NCBI RefSeq assembly: GCF_000425185.1
Contig: NZ_AULH01000007.1
Location: 248,001 to 312,000, forward strand
Direction: 5' to 3'
From: Pleomorphomonas koreensis DSM 23070
GTDB lineage: Bacteria; Pseudomonadota; Alphaproteobacteria; Rhizobiales; Pleomorphomonadaceae
Length of the DNA stretch: 64,000 nt
Part shown: in pieces, positions 10,508 through 21,740 of the stretch
How positions within the stretch are numbered: the first letter of the stretch is position 1
Layout of the letters: each line of letters starts with the position of its first letter
Program-made: the position numbers and the translations under genes
Notes under the pieces: model-generated
What the model saw: the letters and a program-made list of their open reading frames with translations, nothing else
The model's database searches: none
Told to the model about the DNA's origin: nothing

Positions 10508-11281
10508 ATGGAACGAACCTCCTTGCGTGCCGCCCTTGCCGGCGACCGTCCGCTCAGGGTTGGCTGGTCGTGCCTCTCCGATCCGCTCGCCGCCGAGATC
10601 ATGGTGCGCGCCGGCTTCGAGGCGGTGCTGATCGACCTCCAGCACGGGGTGATCGACATGGGCGCGGCGCCGGTCCTGCTGGCGGCCATCCGCGCCGCCG
10701 GCGGCTACGCGCTGGCGCGCATTCCGGTCGGCGAATACCAGTCGGCCTCGCGCCTCCTCGACTGGGGCGCCGACATGGTGGTGGCGCCGATGATCGAGAC
10801 GGCGGACGATGCCCGCGCCTTCGCTTCCTTCATGAAATATCCGCCGGACGGCCTGCGCTCCTACGGTCCGGCCCGAGCCGTCCAGCTCTCCGGCCTTTCC
10901 GCCGACGCCTACCGCACGTCCGCCAACGGCTCGACGCTGGCCGTGGTGATGATCGAAACGCGCGGGGCGCTCGCCAACCTCGACGCCATCCTGGCGGTGC
11001 CGGGCATCGACGGCGTGTTCGTCGGTCCGTTCGATCTGTCGATCGCCCTGTCGCCGGACGGCGAGCCCGGCCCCGACCGCCCCGACACCATGGCCGCCAT
11101 GGAGCGGGTGGCGCGGCAGGCCAGGGCGGCCGGCAAGGTGTGCGGCGCCTTTGGTGCCAACGCGATGCTGACCCGCCGCTATCTCGACCTCGGCTTCACC
11201 TTCGCCTCGCTGTCCACCGATATGGACCTGATCGCCGGCGCGGCGCGGGCGGCGATCGCCGAGGTGGAGGGCACGGGCTGA
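10508..11281 (+). CDS. HpcH/HpaI family aldolase
   Basis: The 257-residue TIM-barrel class II (metal-dependent) aldolase cleaves or forms 2-keto-hydroxy acids. VLIDLQHGVIDM carries the catalytic His and the (D/E)xQH signature. VMIETRGALANLD supplies the metal-binding Glu, and VFVGPFDLS the metal-binding Asp. GGAAGG precedes the ATG, 19 bp after the DUF1476 gene, so the two may be cotranscribed. The natural substrate is unknown; members act on 2,4-dihydroxyhept-2-ene-dioate or related keto acids. Confidence 0.85.
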   Translation: MERTSLRAALAGDRPLRVGWSCLSDPLAAEIMVRAGFEAVLIDLQHGVIDMGAAPVLLAAIRAAGGYALARIPVGEYQSASRLLDWGADMVVAPMIETADDARAFASFMKYPPDGLRSYGPARAVQLSGLSADAYRTSANGSTLAVVMIETRGALANLDAILAVPGIDGVFVGPFDLSIALSPDGEPGPDRPDTMAAMERVARQARAAGKVCGAFGANAMLTRRYLDLGFTFASLSTDMDLIAGAARAAIAEVEGTG

Positions 11282-11285
11282 AGGC

Positions 11286-11846
11286 TCACGGCGCCGCCGG
11301 GGCGCCGGCCCGCTTCAGGAGCATGGCGAAGCGCGTCAGCCCCTCCGGCCACGGGCCGTAGCCGGTGTCGCCGTTGATATGGCCGGCGGCGCCGGCGTCG
11401 ACGAAGTCCGAGCCCCAGGCGGCGGCGAGTTCGTCGGCCCGCTCGAAGGCGCAATAGGGATCGTCGCGGCTCGCCACCAGCATCGACGGGAAGGGCAGGG
11501 GATCGGTGGACAGGCCGGCGAAGCTGGCGATCGCCGGTTCATCGAGCCGGTCGACGTCGGGCAGCGCGACCAGGAAGGCGGCGGCCACCCGCCGGCCGAC
11601 GTAGGGCGCGGCATGAATCACCGTGGCGACGCCGAGCGAGTGGGCGACCAGCACCACCGGCCGACGCGCCTTGCCGATGGCAAGGCCGAGCGCCGATACC
11701 CAGGCGTCGCGGTCCGGTTGCGCCCAGTCGCGCTGCTCGACGCGACGGGCCGTCGGCAGACGGCTCTGCCAGCGGCTTTGCCAGTGGTCGGGACCGGAAT
11801 TGTTCCAGCCGGGAACGATCAGAATGTCACATTCGGAGGTCTTCAT
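11286..11846 (-). CDS. RBBP9/YdeN-type alpha/beta hydrolase
   Basis: The 186-residue protein matches the short serine hydrolase family PF06821. ILIVPGWNNSGPDHWQSRW is the hallmark N-terminus. The nucleophile Ser sits in VAHSLGV, the acid in SRDDPYC and the His in AGHINGDTGYG. It is cytoplasmic with no signal peptide. The substrate is unknown. It is convergent with the aldolase gene, with only 4 bp between their stops. Confidence 0.85.
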   Translation of the reverse strand: MKTSECDILIVPGWNNSGPDHWQSRWQSRLPTARRVEQRDWAQPDRDAWVSALGLAIGKARRPVVLVAHSLGVATVIHAAPYVGRRVAAAFLVALPDVDRLDEPAIASFAGLSTDPLPFPSMLVASRDDPYCAFERADELAAAWGSDFVDAGAAGHINGDTGYGPWPEGLTRFAMLLKRAGAPAAP

Positions 11847-11969
11847 GCGGTGAGCTTGACCGGGAACGTCGTGGAAAGCAAGGCAGGCGCGCCGGCAACC
11901 GCAGGCGGCACCGGGTTTGTTTCGCCGGCATCCGCAAGGGCGGATAAAGGCGGCGGGAGGCCGTTATCC

Positions 11970-12230
11970 ATGGTCCGCAAACTCGTCGCCGCGCTCTGCT
12001 CTGCGCTGGCAATCGTCCCGGCCGACGCCGCGGCGGCCGGTGCCGCCCGGCCGGACGGCGGCCATTCCCGCCTGGTGATCGAAACCGGTTTCTCCTGTGA
12101 TGGTCGCCACCTCTGCCGGCAGATGCGCTCCTGCGCCGAAGCCCGCTATTTCCTAGAGGTCTGCGGCGTTTCCCGGCTCGACGGCGATGGCGACGGCGTG
12201 CCCTGCGAAACGCTGTGCGGTTCGCACTGA
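11970..12230 (+). CDS. Exported Excalibur-domain protein
   Basis: The 86-residue product has a signal peptide (MVRKLVAALCSALAIVPADA). The C-terminal part reads CRQMRSCAEARYFLEVCGV then RLDGDGDGVPCETLC, the Excalibur calcium-binding pattern (PF05901), with Cys residues probably forming disulfides in the periplasm. GGGAGG lies upstream of the ATG. It stands alone between the divergent hydrolase and the convergent purB. Its role is unknown; similar domains accompany extracellular nucleases or wall proteins. Confidence 0.8.
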   Translation: MVRKLVAALCSALAIVPADAAAAGAARPDGGHSRLVIETGFSCDGRHLCRQMRSCAEARYFLEVCGVSRLDGDGDGVPCETLCGSH

Positions 12231-12299
12231 AGACGCATCGGCGTAGACAATCGGGCGGCGATCGCCAGTCGGATCAACAGCTTGCCGCCTTGAATTGCA

Positions 12300-12328
12300 A
12301 CGGCCGGGCAGGTTCGCCGCCCGGCCGT
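12300..12328 (-). terminator. Hairpin downstream of purB
   Basis: ACGGCCGGGC and GCCCGGCCGT form a perfect 10-bp stem 38 bp past the purB stop. There is no T run, so termination would be weak or bidirectional between purB and the Excalibur gene. Confidence 0.5.
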
Positions 12329-12366
12329 CCTCAAGTTCCGATTCAGGTGGAAGACCTGCGTGTCGC

Positions 12367-13689
12367 CTATTCGCCGAACACGCGGGCAAAGATCGTGTCG
12401 ACGTGCTTCAGGTGATAGCCGAGGTCGAACTTGTCGCTGATCTCCTCCTCGGAAAGCGCGGCGCGCACCTCGGCATCGTTCAAGAGTTCGCCGAGGAAAT
12501 CGACGCCGGCGCTGCCGTGATGGTAGCTCTCCCATACCTTCATGGCGTTGCGCTGCACCAGCCGATAGGCGTCCTCGCGGGAGACGCCCTTCTGCGTCAA
12601 GGCCAGCAGGATGCGCTGCGAATGGACGAGGCCGCCGAGCCGGTCCATGTTGGCGACCATGCGCTCGGGATAGACCAGCAGCTTGTCGACGACGCCGGCG
12701 AGGCGGGCGAGGGCGAAGTCGAGGGTGATGGTGGCGTCGGGGCCGATGTAGCGCTCCACCGACGAATGCGAGATGTCGCGCTCGTGCCAGAGGGCGACGT
12801 TTTCGAGGGCCGGCGTCACGGCGGCGCGGACGACGCGGGCAAGGCCGGTGAGGTTCTCGGTCAGCACCGGGTTGCGCTTGTGCGGCATGGCCGACGAGCC
12901 CTTCTGGCCGGGCGAGAAATACTCCTCGGCCTCCAGCACCTCGGTGCGCTGGAGATGGCGGATCTCGATGGCCAGCCGCTCGACCGACGAGGCGACGACG
13001 CCGAGCGTCGCGAAGAACATGGCGTGACGGTCGCGCGGGATGACCTGCGTCGACACCGGCTCCGGCCGGAGGCCGAGCGCTTTGGCCACATGCTCCTCGA
13101 CGCGCGGGTCGATGTTGGCGAAGGTGCCGACGGCGCCGGAGATGGCGCAGGTGGCGATCTCCTCGCGGGCGGCGACCAGACGGGCGCGGCAGCGGTCGAA
13201 CTCGGCGTAGGCTTCGGCCATCTTCAGGCCGAAGGTGACCGGCTCGGCATGGATGCCGTGGCTGCGGCCGATGCAGACGGTGTGCTTGTGCTCCAGCGCC
13301 CGGCGCTTCAGCGCGGCGAGCAGGGCGTCGACGTCGGCGATCAGCAGGTCGGCGGCCCGCTTCAGCTGGATGTTGAAGCAGGTGTCGAGCACGTCCGACG
13401 AGGTGAGGCCCTGGTGGATGAAGCGGCTGTCGGGGCCGACGAACTCGGCGAGATGGGTCAGGAAGGCGATGACGTCGTGCTTGGTGACGCGCTCGATCTC
13501 GTCGATGCGATCGACGTCGAAGGTCGCGGCGTTGCCCTTCTCCCAGATGGTTCTGGCCGCCGCCTCGGGCACCACGCCGAGGGCGGCGAGCGCGTCGGTG
13601 GCGTGCGCCTCGATCTCGAACCAGATGCGGAACTTCTGTTCCTGGCTCCAGATGGCGGTCATCTCGGGGCGGGCGTAGCGCGGGATCAT
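12367..13689 (-). CDS. purB: Adenylosuccinate lyase
   Basis: The 440-residue fumarase-superfamily enzyme catalyses two beta-eliminations in purine synthesis (SAICAR to AICAR, adenylosuccinate to AMP). The signature loop SSAMPHKRNPVLTEN is present, as are the TSSDVLDT and GRSHGIHAEP segments. The start MIPRYARPEM is the family start; an ATG 48 bp upstream would add a non-conserved tail. It stands near purC-S-Q-L but is separated from it by four genes on mixed strands. Confidence 0.96.
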   Translation of the reverse strand: MIPRYARPEMTAIWSQEQKFRIWFEIEAHATDALAALGVVPEAAARTIWEKGNAATFDVDRIDEIERVTKHDVIAFLTHLAEFVGPDSRFIHQGLTSSDVLDTCFNIQLKRAADLLIADVDALLAALKRRALEHKHTVCIGRSHGIHAEPVTFGLKMAEAYAEFDRCRARLVAAREEIATCAISGAVGTFANIDPRVEEHVAKALGLRPEPVSTQVIPRDRHAMFFATLGVVASSVERLAIEIRHLQRTEVLEAEEYFSPGQKGSSAMPHKRNPVLTENLTGLARVVRAAVTPALENVALWHERDISHSSVERYIGPDATITLDFALARLAGVVDKLLVYPERMVANMDRLGGLVHSQRILLALTQKGVSREDAYRLVQRNAMKVWESYHHGSAGVDFLGELLNDAEVRAALSEEEISDKFDLGYHLKHVDTIFARVFGE

Positions 13690-13750
13690 GGCTCGGCCTT
13701 TGGCGTGGGAGGAAGGTCGGGCGCGGTTTACCAGCAACGGCCTGACGGCA

Positions 13751-14311
13751 TCAAGCCTCGCCGTAGTGCCGGTCGTGGTAGATCAGCACTTCCTTGGCGC
13801 CGTCGGGGTCGCGCGGCTTGGTCATGGTGGCGACCACGGTGCCGAAATAGACGGTGTGCGAGCCGACGTCCTGAGAGGACAGCAGGCGGCAGTCGAGCGC
13901 CATGATGGCGCCCCTCAGCACCGGCGCGCCGGTGGCCAGCGTCGTCCAGTCGCCATGCCGGAAGCGGTCGTCGAGGTGGAGGCCGGTGCGGCCGGCGAAG
14001 ATGTTGGCCAGCGTGACTGCATCTTTCGGCAGCAGATTGATCGAGAATTGAGCATTCTCCCGCACCAGCCTGTTTTGCGGGCTCTTGCGGTTGAGGCAGA
14101 CCAGCACGGTGGGCGGATCGTCGGACACCGAGGCGACGGCGGTGGCGGTGAAGCCGGCCTTGCCGGCCGGGCCGGCGGTGGCGACGATGTTGACGCCGGA
14201 GGGCAGGCGGGCGATGGCGTCGCGGAAAGCCTCGCCGGTGGCCGGCGGCAAGGCGTCGGCGGCGCTTTCCTGCGCCGAAAGACTACTGCCGGCTGTGCTG
14301 TCGGTCGCCAT
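13751..14311 (-). CDS. Flavin reductase-like (split-barrel FMN-binding) protein
   Basis: The protein is 186 residues from the ATG at 14311, which has GAAGGGG at 6 nt. The flavin-reductase domain spans about 25-180: FRDAIARLPSGVNIVAT, GFTATAVASVSDDPPTVLVC, then NLLPKDAVTLANIFAGR and the HTVYFGTVV strand. It probably reduces free FMN/FAD with NAD(P)H as the partner of a monooxygenase, but no monooxygenase gene is nearby. Two upstream in-frame ATGs (14338, 14359) are less well placed. It is divergent from the liv cluster. Confidence 0.85.
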   Translation of the reverse strand: MATDSTAGSSLSAQESAADALPPATGEAFRDAIARLPSGVNIVATAGPAGKAGFTATAVASVSDDPPTVLVCLNRKSPQNRLVRENAQFSINLLPKDAVTLANIFAGRTGLHLDDRFRHGDWTTLATGAPVLRGAIMALDCRLLSSQDVGSHTVYFGTVVATMTKPRDPDGAKEVLIYHDRHYGEA

Positions 14312-14685
14312 TGTCGCCCCTTCCGAAAGCGAATCCATTGATCTCAATTGGCTTATCACGAACGGGCCGGGCTGCGGACCCTATATTGAGGCCCTCTCCA
14401 AAACGGCAGACTTCTTGCATGGCAGTCACCAGGTGAAACTGGAATTTTGACGGATCCTTTTCGTAGATTACGCAGAAATCCCCATAAAATTCCATAAAAC
14501 TAGTGAGAATCACTACGTTTCCGGCCGCTGGGGCGGCATTTCGGGCCAGGGGAGGGATTTCCCGAGGAAAGACAAGGGGCTTAGTTGTCTTGATCGATCT
14601 ATGCTGCTAATGGAATCCATAAAGCCCGCAAATGAAGCCGCCGTCAAAGGCTGCCGTGCGGGTGACTGCAGGGGGTCTCTATTTC
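14312..14685. promoter_or_regulatory. Divergent region upstream of livH and the flavin reductase
   Basis: A 374-bp stretch, AT-rich around 14440-14520, must carry the liv operon promoter. No clear sigma-70 pair, riboswitch or strong palindrome could be assigned. GGGGG at about 14668-14674 is the likely livH ribosome site. Confidence 0.4.
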
Positions 14686-15606
<921 letters not shown>

Positions 15607-15608
15607 TC

Positions 15609-17003
15609 ATGAGCACACAAGCCAAGTCTCTCCCCCAGGGCGGCCCCGACTTCGGGCAGGCCCTGAAGGACGGCGTCATCGTCGCCATCATCGCCTTCGC
15701 CCTGCTCGGGCCGCTGGTCGGTCTCCGGACCGACCAGAACATGGCCAACGAGCTGATCATCCAGAACCGGCTCGGCCTGGCGGCCATCCTCTCGGCCATC
15801 GTCGGCGCCGGCCGCTTCCTCTTGTCGGCCTTCGTCTATCCCTGGCTGACCGCTCGCGGCCGCAAGACCAAGGCGGCGGTGACGCTGGCCGAACTGGAGA
15901 CGCGGGCGACGCGCGCCCGGCACCTGTCGATCGGCGGTCTCGCCTTCCTGTTCGTCTATCCGGTGCTGATCATCTCGCTGGTCGGCGTGCAGGGGTCGAT
16001 CAAGTGGGTGGACAACTTCGGCGTCCAGATCCTGATCTACGTGATGCTGGGCTGGGGCCTCAATATCGTCATCGGCCTCGCCGGTCTGCTCGATCTCGGC
16101 TACGTCGCCTTCTACGCGGTCGGCGCCTATTCCTATGCGCTGCTCGCCATCAACTTCCACCTGAGCTTCTGGGTGCTGCTGCCGGTGGCCGGCATCCTCG
16201 CCGCCTTCTGGGGCCTGATCCTCGGCTTCCCGGTGCTCAGGCTGAGGGGTGACTATCTCGCCATCGTCACTTTGGCCTTCGGCGAGATCATCCGTCTGGT
16301 GCTGATCAACTGGAAGGCCTTCTCGGGCGGTTCGGCCGGCATCTCGTCGATCCCCAAGGTGACGCTGTTCGGCCTCTATTCCTTCGACGTCAGCGCGCCC
16401 AACAACTTCGCCAAGGTGTTCCACCTCGCGGCATCCTCGGCCTACTACAAGGTGTTCCTCTACTATCTGATCCTGCTGTTGGCCCTCTTGACTGCCTTCG
16501 TCACCATGCGGCTGCGAAGGTTGCCGATCGGCCGCGCCTGGGAGGCGCTGCGCGAGGACGAGGTGGCCTGCCGCTCGCTCGGCATCAACACCACCAACAC
16601 CAAGCTGACGGCCTTCGCCATCGGCGCCATGTTCGGCGGTTTCGCCGGCTCGTTCTTCGCCGCCCGCCAGGGCTTCGTCTCCCCCGAATCCTTCATCTTC
16701 ATGGAATCGGCGGTGATCGTCGCCATCGTGGTGCTCGGCGGCATGGGGTCGATGATCGGCGTCGCGCTGGCCGCGGTGGCGATGATCGGCGGCACAGAAC
16801 TCCTGCGCGAACTCTCCTTCCTGAAGGCGGTGTTCGGCAACGACTTCAATCCAGACCAGTATCGCATGCTGCTGTTCGGCCTCGCCATGGTGATCATCAT
16901 GGTGTGGAAGCCGAGGGGCTTCGTCTCGGTCCGCCAGCCAACCGCCTTCCTGTTCAGGCGCAAGACGGTTTCCGGCGATCTCGTGAAGGAAGGCCACGGC
17001 TGA
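15609..17003 (+). CDS. livM: Branched-chain amino acid ABC transporter permease LivM
   Basis: The 464-residue permease is longer than typical LivM because of about 130 N-terminal residues. These hold hydrophobic segments separated by a charged stretch ([20 protein letters not shown]). The conserved core is [40 protein letters not shown], and [17 protein letters not shown] as the ATPase-coupling loop. It ends 1 bp before livG and partners LivH in the membrane. Confidence 0.92.
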   Translation: MSTQAKSLPQGGPDFGQALKDGVIVAIIAFALLGPLVGLRTDQNMANELIIQNRLGLAAILSAIVGAGRFLLSAFVYPWLTARGRKTKAAVTLAELETRATRARHLSIGGLAFLFVYPVLIISLVGVQGSIKWVDNFGVQILIYVMLGWGLNIVIGLAGLLDLGYVAFYAVGAYSYALLAINFHLSFWVLLPVAGILAAFWGLILGFPVLRLRGDYLAIVTLAFGEIIRLVLINWKAFSGGSAGISSIPKVTLFGLYSFDVSAPNNFAKVFHLAASSAYYKVFLYYLILLLALLTAFVTMRLRRLPIGRAWEALREDEVACRSLGINTTNTKLTAFAIGAMFGGFAGSFFAARQGFVSPESFIFMESAVIVAIVVLGGMGSMIGVALAAVAMIGGTELLRELSFLKAVFGNDFNPDQYRMLLFGLAMVIIMVWKPRGFVSVRQPTAFLFRRKTVSGDLVKEGHG

Positions 17004-17004
17004 C

Positions 17005-17915
17005 ATGACGACATCCCTCAGGACCTGGGACAGCGATGCTGTCCTCGCGGTCGAGCACCTGACCATGCGCTTCGGCGGTCTCGTGGCGGTGAACGATCTC
17101 ACCTTCTCCGTCGGCCGCGGCGACATCACGGCGCTGATCGGCCCCAACGGTGCCGGCAAGACGACGGTGTTCAACTGCATCACCGGCTTCTACAAGCCGA
17201 CCACCGGCATGATGTCGATGCGGCCGAAGGACGGCTCGCTGCACCTGCTGGAGCGGATGCCCGACTTCATCGTCGCCCGCAAGGCCAAGGTGGCGCGCAC
17301 CTTCCAGAACATCCGCCTGTTCTCCGGCATGACGCTCTTGGAGAACCTCCTGGTCGCCCAGCACAATCCGCTGATGATCGCCTCCGGCATGACCATCCTC
17401 GGCGTGCTCGGCATCGGCGGCTACAAGGCCAAGGAAAAGGAGGCGATCGACCGCGCCCGCTACTGGCTCGACAAGATCGGCCTCACCGCCCGCGCCGACG
17501 ATCCGGCCGGCGACCTGCCTTACGGCGCCCAGCGGCGGCTGGAGATCGCCCGTGCCATGTGCACCGGCCCCGATCTCCTCTGCCTCGACGAGCCGGCCGC
17601 CGGCCTCAACCCGCGCGAGTCGGCCGAACTCAACGACCTCCTGCTGTCGATCCGCCGCGACGACGGCACCTCGATCCTGTTGATCGAGCACGACATGTCC
17701 GTGGTGATGGGCATCTCCGACCACGTCGTGGTGCTGGAATACGGCACCAAGATCGCCGACGGCACCCCCAATGAGACCCGCAACGATCCGCGCGTCATCG
17801 CCGCCTATCTCGGCGTCGAGGACGAGGAGGTCGAGGAGATCGAGCAGGAGCTGGACGAGCAGTTCGGCGACGGCCACGACGAACAGCCGGCGGGCGACAA
17901 CGAAGGGGAGCGGGC

Positions 17916-17919
<4 letters not shown>
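17005..17919 (+). CDS. livG: Branched-chain amino acid ABC transporter ATP-binding protein LivG
   Basis: The 304-residue ATPase has Walker A GPNGAGKTT, the Q-loop in ARTFQN, the variant signature LPYGAQRR, Walker B LLCLDEP and the H-loop IEHD. An insertion around GMTILGVLGIGGYKAKEKEA is usual in LivG. The C-terminus has an acidic tail (DEEVEEIEQELDEQFGDG) that is not part of the ATPase fold. It overlaps livF by ATGA. Confidence 0.93.
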
Positions 17920-18650
<731 letters not shown>

Positions 18651-18664
18651 GGGGAGGGACGGAC

Positions 18665-19012
18665 ATGCAGGGCATCCTCTACGAAGAAGCCTCCAGCCTC
18701 ACCTTCATTTTCGTGACGCTGCTCCTCGGTGGCTTTCTGGCGCTGCTGACCGGCCGCGCCTGCGCCAAGACCTGGCGGCCGCGGCTCGTCATGGCGATCT
18801 ACATCGCCATCCTGACCATCGGCAGCCGCTTCATCCACTTCTCGATCTTCGGCGGCACGCTCCTGTCGCTGCACTACTACCTCGTCGATCTGATCGTACT
18901 GGAAATCGTCGCATTCGCCGGATTCCAGTTTACGCGCACGCGGCAAATGGTTACGCAATACTACTGGCTCTACGAGGCCGCCGGCCCCTTCTCGTGGAAG
19001 GCGCGCGGGTGA
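18665..19012 (+). CDS. Small membrane protein of the liv cluster, DUF6867-like
   Basis: The 115-residue protein has three hydrophobic segments (LTFIFVTLLLGGFLALLTG, LVMAIYIAILTIG, LLSLHYYLVDLIVLEIVAF) with basic loops and a C-terminal WLYEAAGPFSWKARG. Its position between livF and the binding-protein gene is typical of a small conserved membrane family in Rhizobiales, which I recall as DUF6867. A role with the importer is inferred from context only. GGGGAGGGA precedes the ATG. Confidence 0.7.
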   Translation: MQGILYEEASSLTFIFVTLLLGGFLALLTGRACAKTWRPRLVMAIYIAILTIGSRFIHFSIFGGTLLSLHYYLVDLIVLEIVAFAGFQFTRTRQMVTQYYWLYEAAGPFSWKARG

Positions 19013-19178
19013 GCCGCACCGACAATCGCCGCGGCCGTCCGGCCCCGGCGCAGGCGTTCCGGATGGCGACCGGAGTCACGGAGCAGGGATTATCTCCGCC
19101 GGCCGCCGTCCCGAGACCCGAGGGTTCGGGCTTGAACCCGCCTAACTTCCAGCCAAAGACAAAATGGGAGACCACAAC

Positions 19179-20297
19179 ATGAAGAAGTTCCTCCTGTCGG
19201 GCGTCGTGTTCGCCGCCGGCTTCGCCTTCGCCGGCGCCGCTTCGGCCGACGTCATCATCGGCGTGGGCGGTCCGTTGACCGGTCCCAACGCCGCCTTCGG
19301 CGCCCAGCTCCAGAAGGGCGCCGAGCAGGCGGCCGCCGACATCAACGCCGCCGGTGGCATCAACGGCGAGAAGGTGGTGATCGAACTCGGCGACGACGTG
19401 TCCGACCCCAAGCAGGGCGTGTCGGTGGCCAACAAGTTCGTCGGCGACGGCGTCAAGTTCGTGGTCGGCCACTTCAACTCGTCGGTGTCGATCCCGGCCT
19501 CGGAAGTCTATGCCGAGAATGGCATCCTGGAGGTGACGCCGGCCTCGACCAATCCGACGTTCACCGAGCGCGGCCTCTGGAACACCTTCCGCGTCTGCGG
19601 CCGCGACGACCAGCAGGGCGCCGTCGCCGGCAAGTACATCGCCGATCACTTCAAGGACGCCAAGGTGGCGGTGCTGCACGACAAGACCACCTACGGCCAG
19701 GGCCTCGCCGACGAGACCAAGAAGGCGCTCAACGCCGCCGGCGTCACCGAGGCGATCTACGAGGGCGTCAACCTCGGTGACAAGGACTTCTCGGCCCTGG
19801 TCTCCAAGATGAAGGAAGCCGGTGTTTCCAGCATCTACTGGGGCGGCATGCACACCGAGGCCGGCCTGATCGCCCGTCAGGCGGCCGAAGCCGGCCTCAA
19901 GGCGACGATGATGTCGGGCGACGGCATCGCCTCGGCCGAGTTCGCCGCCATCGGCGGTCCGTCGGTCGAAGGCACGCTGATGACCTTCGGTCCCGATCCG
20001 CGCGAGAACCCGGCCGCCACGGAAACCGTCAAGAAGTTCCGCGACGCCGGTTTCGAGCCGGAAGCCTACACGCTCTACAGCTACGCTGCGGTGCAGATGA
20101 TCGCCGCCGGCGCCAAGACGGCCGGTTCGACCGATCCGCAGGCGGTGGCCGATGCTCTCCACAAGGGCGACCCCATCCCGACCGTCATCGGCGACCTCGC
20201 CTATGACGAGAAGGGCGACCGCAAGGATGCCGACTACACCGTCTACCAGTGGTACAAGGCGGACGATGGCAAGATCACCTACAAGATGCTGAAGTAA
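19179..20297 (+). CDS. livK: Branched-chain amino acid-type periplasmic binding protein
   Basis: The 372-residue Leu/Ile/Val-binding family protein (Peripla_BP_6) has a signal peptide ([20 protein letters not shown], cleavage before ADVIIG). Conserved parts are [36 protein letters not shown] and [18 protein letters not shown] lies 9 nt before the ATG at 19179; an upstream in-frame ATG adds five residues. It delivers substrate to LivHMGF. It is separated from the small membrane gene by 166 bp, so a separate promoter is possible. Confidence 0.92.
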   Translation: MKKFLLSGVVFAAGFAFAGAASADVIIGVGGPLTGPNAAFGAQLQKGAEQAAADINAAGGINGEKVVIELGDDVSDPKQGVSVANKFVGDGVKFVVGHFNSSVSIPASEVYAENGILEVTPASTNPTFTERGLWNTFRVCGRDDQQGAVAGKYIADHFKDAKVAVLHDKTTYGQGLADETKKALNAAGVTEAIYEGVNLGDKDFSALVSKMKEAGVSSIYWGGMHTEAGLIARQAAEAGLKATMMSGDGIASAEFAAIGGPSVEGTLMTFGPDPRENPAATETVKKFRDAGFEPEAYTLYSYAAVQMIAAGAKTAGSTDPQAVADALHKGDPIPTVIGDLAYDEKGDRKDADYTVYQWYKADDGKITYKMLK

Positions 20298-20346
20298 GCC
20301 GGGGTGCGGCCGGGCCATCCCGGCCGGTCCCGTTCTCTTCGAGGCG

Positions 20347-20381
20347 CGCCGCCGGAGCGATCCGGCGGCGTTCCGTTTTTT
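20347..20381 (+). terminator. Terminator of the liv cluster
   Basis: CGCCGCCGGA, loop GCGA, TCCGGCGGCG and then TTCCGTTTTTT form a perfect 10-bp stem with a T run, 50 bp past the livK stop. Confidence 0.85.
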
Positions 20382-20431
20382 CGGACAAGCTGCTATTGCT
20401 GCGGGCGGTTCAACGGGGAAGCCGCGAAGTG

Positions 20432-21529
20432 ATGGGCGCACGGTTGCATGTTCTGCTGGTGGCGGCGCTTGCCGTCGCTTCCCTCTCTCCGGCGCGGGCC
20501 GACGTGACGATCGGCATCGCCGGTCCGATGGCCGGCAGTTTCGCCGACGTCGGCCGCGACATCCGCGCCGGTGTCGAGATCGCCGTGGCGGCGGCCAACG
20601 CCCGCGGCGGCATCAAGGGCGAGACGATCCGCACCGTGGCCGTTGACGACAAGTGCGAGGCGGAGACCGGCGCGGCGGTGGCCAACCAGTTGATCGGCAA
20701 GGGCGTCCGGGCGGTGATCGGCCACGCCTGCACGGCGGCGGCGCTGCCGGCGGCGCGGGTCTACGGCCAGAATGGCGTGCTGTTCCTGTCGCCGGCCGCC
20801 ACCAATCCGCGCCTCACCGACGAGAACATCGGGCCGGGCGTGTTCCGCCTCGCCATCCGCTCCGACCGCGAGGGCCAGGCGATCGCCGCCTATCTCGGCG
20901 ACCGCTTCAAGGGCAAGCGGGTGGCCTTCGTCCACGACGGCAGCGTCTATGGCCAGGGGCTGGTCGAAGAGGCGGGCAAGCTGTTCGCCCAGGCCGGCGG
21001 CGCCGTGGCGATGACCGAAGCCTTCACGCCCGGCGAAAAAAGCCAGAACAATCTGATCGGCAAGATCCAGGACGCCGCCGTGTCGGCGGTGGTGATGGGC
21101 GCGCTGCAAGCCGACGCGGCGGTGATCGCCGGCGAGGTGAAGGCGCGCGGCCTCAACGTGGCGCTGATCGGCAACGAGGCGCTGGCGCTGGCCGAATTCA
21201 AGGCGCTGGCCGGCGACGCCGCCGAGGGCACGGTGTTCTTCCTGCCCTTCGTCGACAAGTCGCGGCCCGAGGCGGTCGACCTTCTCCTGTCGCTCGAGGA
21301 GCGGCAGCTGATGCCGACCAACACGCTGTTCACCGCCCATGCCGCGACGGAAGCGGCGATCGCCGCGCTGGCGAACGGTGGCGACCTCGCTGCCGAGGCC
21401 GCCTTCCTGCGCCAGAGCGGCGCTGCCACGGTGATCGGCAAGGTGAGCTTCGACGGCAAGGGCGACTGGCGCGAGGCGGCCTACAAGCCTCAGGTGTGGC
21501 GCGGCGACGCCTTCGTGCCGCTGCCCTGA
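20432..21529 (+). CDS. Second branched-chain amino acid-type periplasmic binding protein
   Basis: The 365-residue paralogue of the preceding gene has its own signal peptide (MGARLHVLLVAALAVASLSPARA). It keeps IGIAGPMAGSFADVG, AVIGHACTAAALPAARVYGQNG and GSVYGQGLVEEAGK, but the ligand-contact region differs, including a Cys (DDKCEAET...HACT). It follows the livK terminator, so it is probably expressed separately. It may extend the specificity of LivHMGF, or serve a transporter or sensor elsewhere. The start is uncertain within a few codons. Confidence 0.85.
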   Translation: MGARLHVLLVAALAVASLSPARADVTIGIAGPMAGSFADVGRDIRAGVEIAVAAANARGGIKGETIRTVAVDDKCEAETGAAVANQLIGKGVRAVIGHACTAAALPAARVYGQNGVLFLSPAATNPRLTDENIGPGVFRLAIRSDREGQAIAAYLGDRFKGKRVAFVHDGSVYGQGLVEEAGKLFAQAGGAVAMTEAFTPGEKSQNNLIGKIQDAAVSAVVMGALQADAAVIAGEVKARGLNVALIGNEALALAEFKALAGDAAEGTVFFLPFVDKSRPEAVDLLLSLEERQLMPTNTLFTAHAATEAAIAALANGGDLAAEAAFLRQSGAATVIGKVSFDGKGDWREAAYKPQVWRGDAFVPLP

Positions 21530-21740
21530 CGGCGGCCATCGCCGGAGCGGTCCGCCGCCTCGCGAGGCTTTTACTGGCGTTTGCCATCGGCAACTGGTAC
21601 TGTCGCCGCGACGACAAACGAGCAAGCGTGCCGCTCGAGCCCCCGTGCCATTCCCTCCGGGAAGACGCGCGGATGATGGCCGGGGCCTTCCACAGCGGAT
21701 GGCGCCGGCTCCCGGATCGCGGCGCGCCGGAGTGATCTCA

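Noticed and set aside
12295..13905. Plus-strand open frame opposite purB
   Set aside because: It is the shadow frame of purB; it lacks any recognisable motif or ribosome site.
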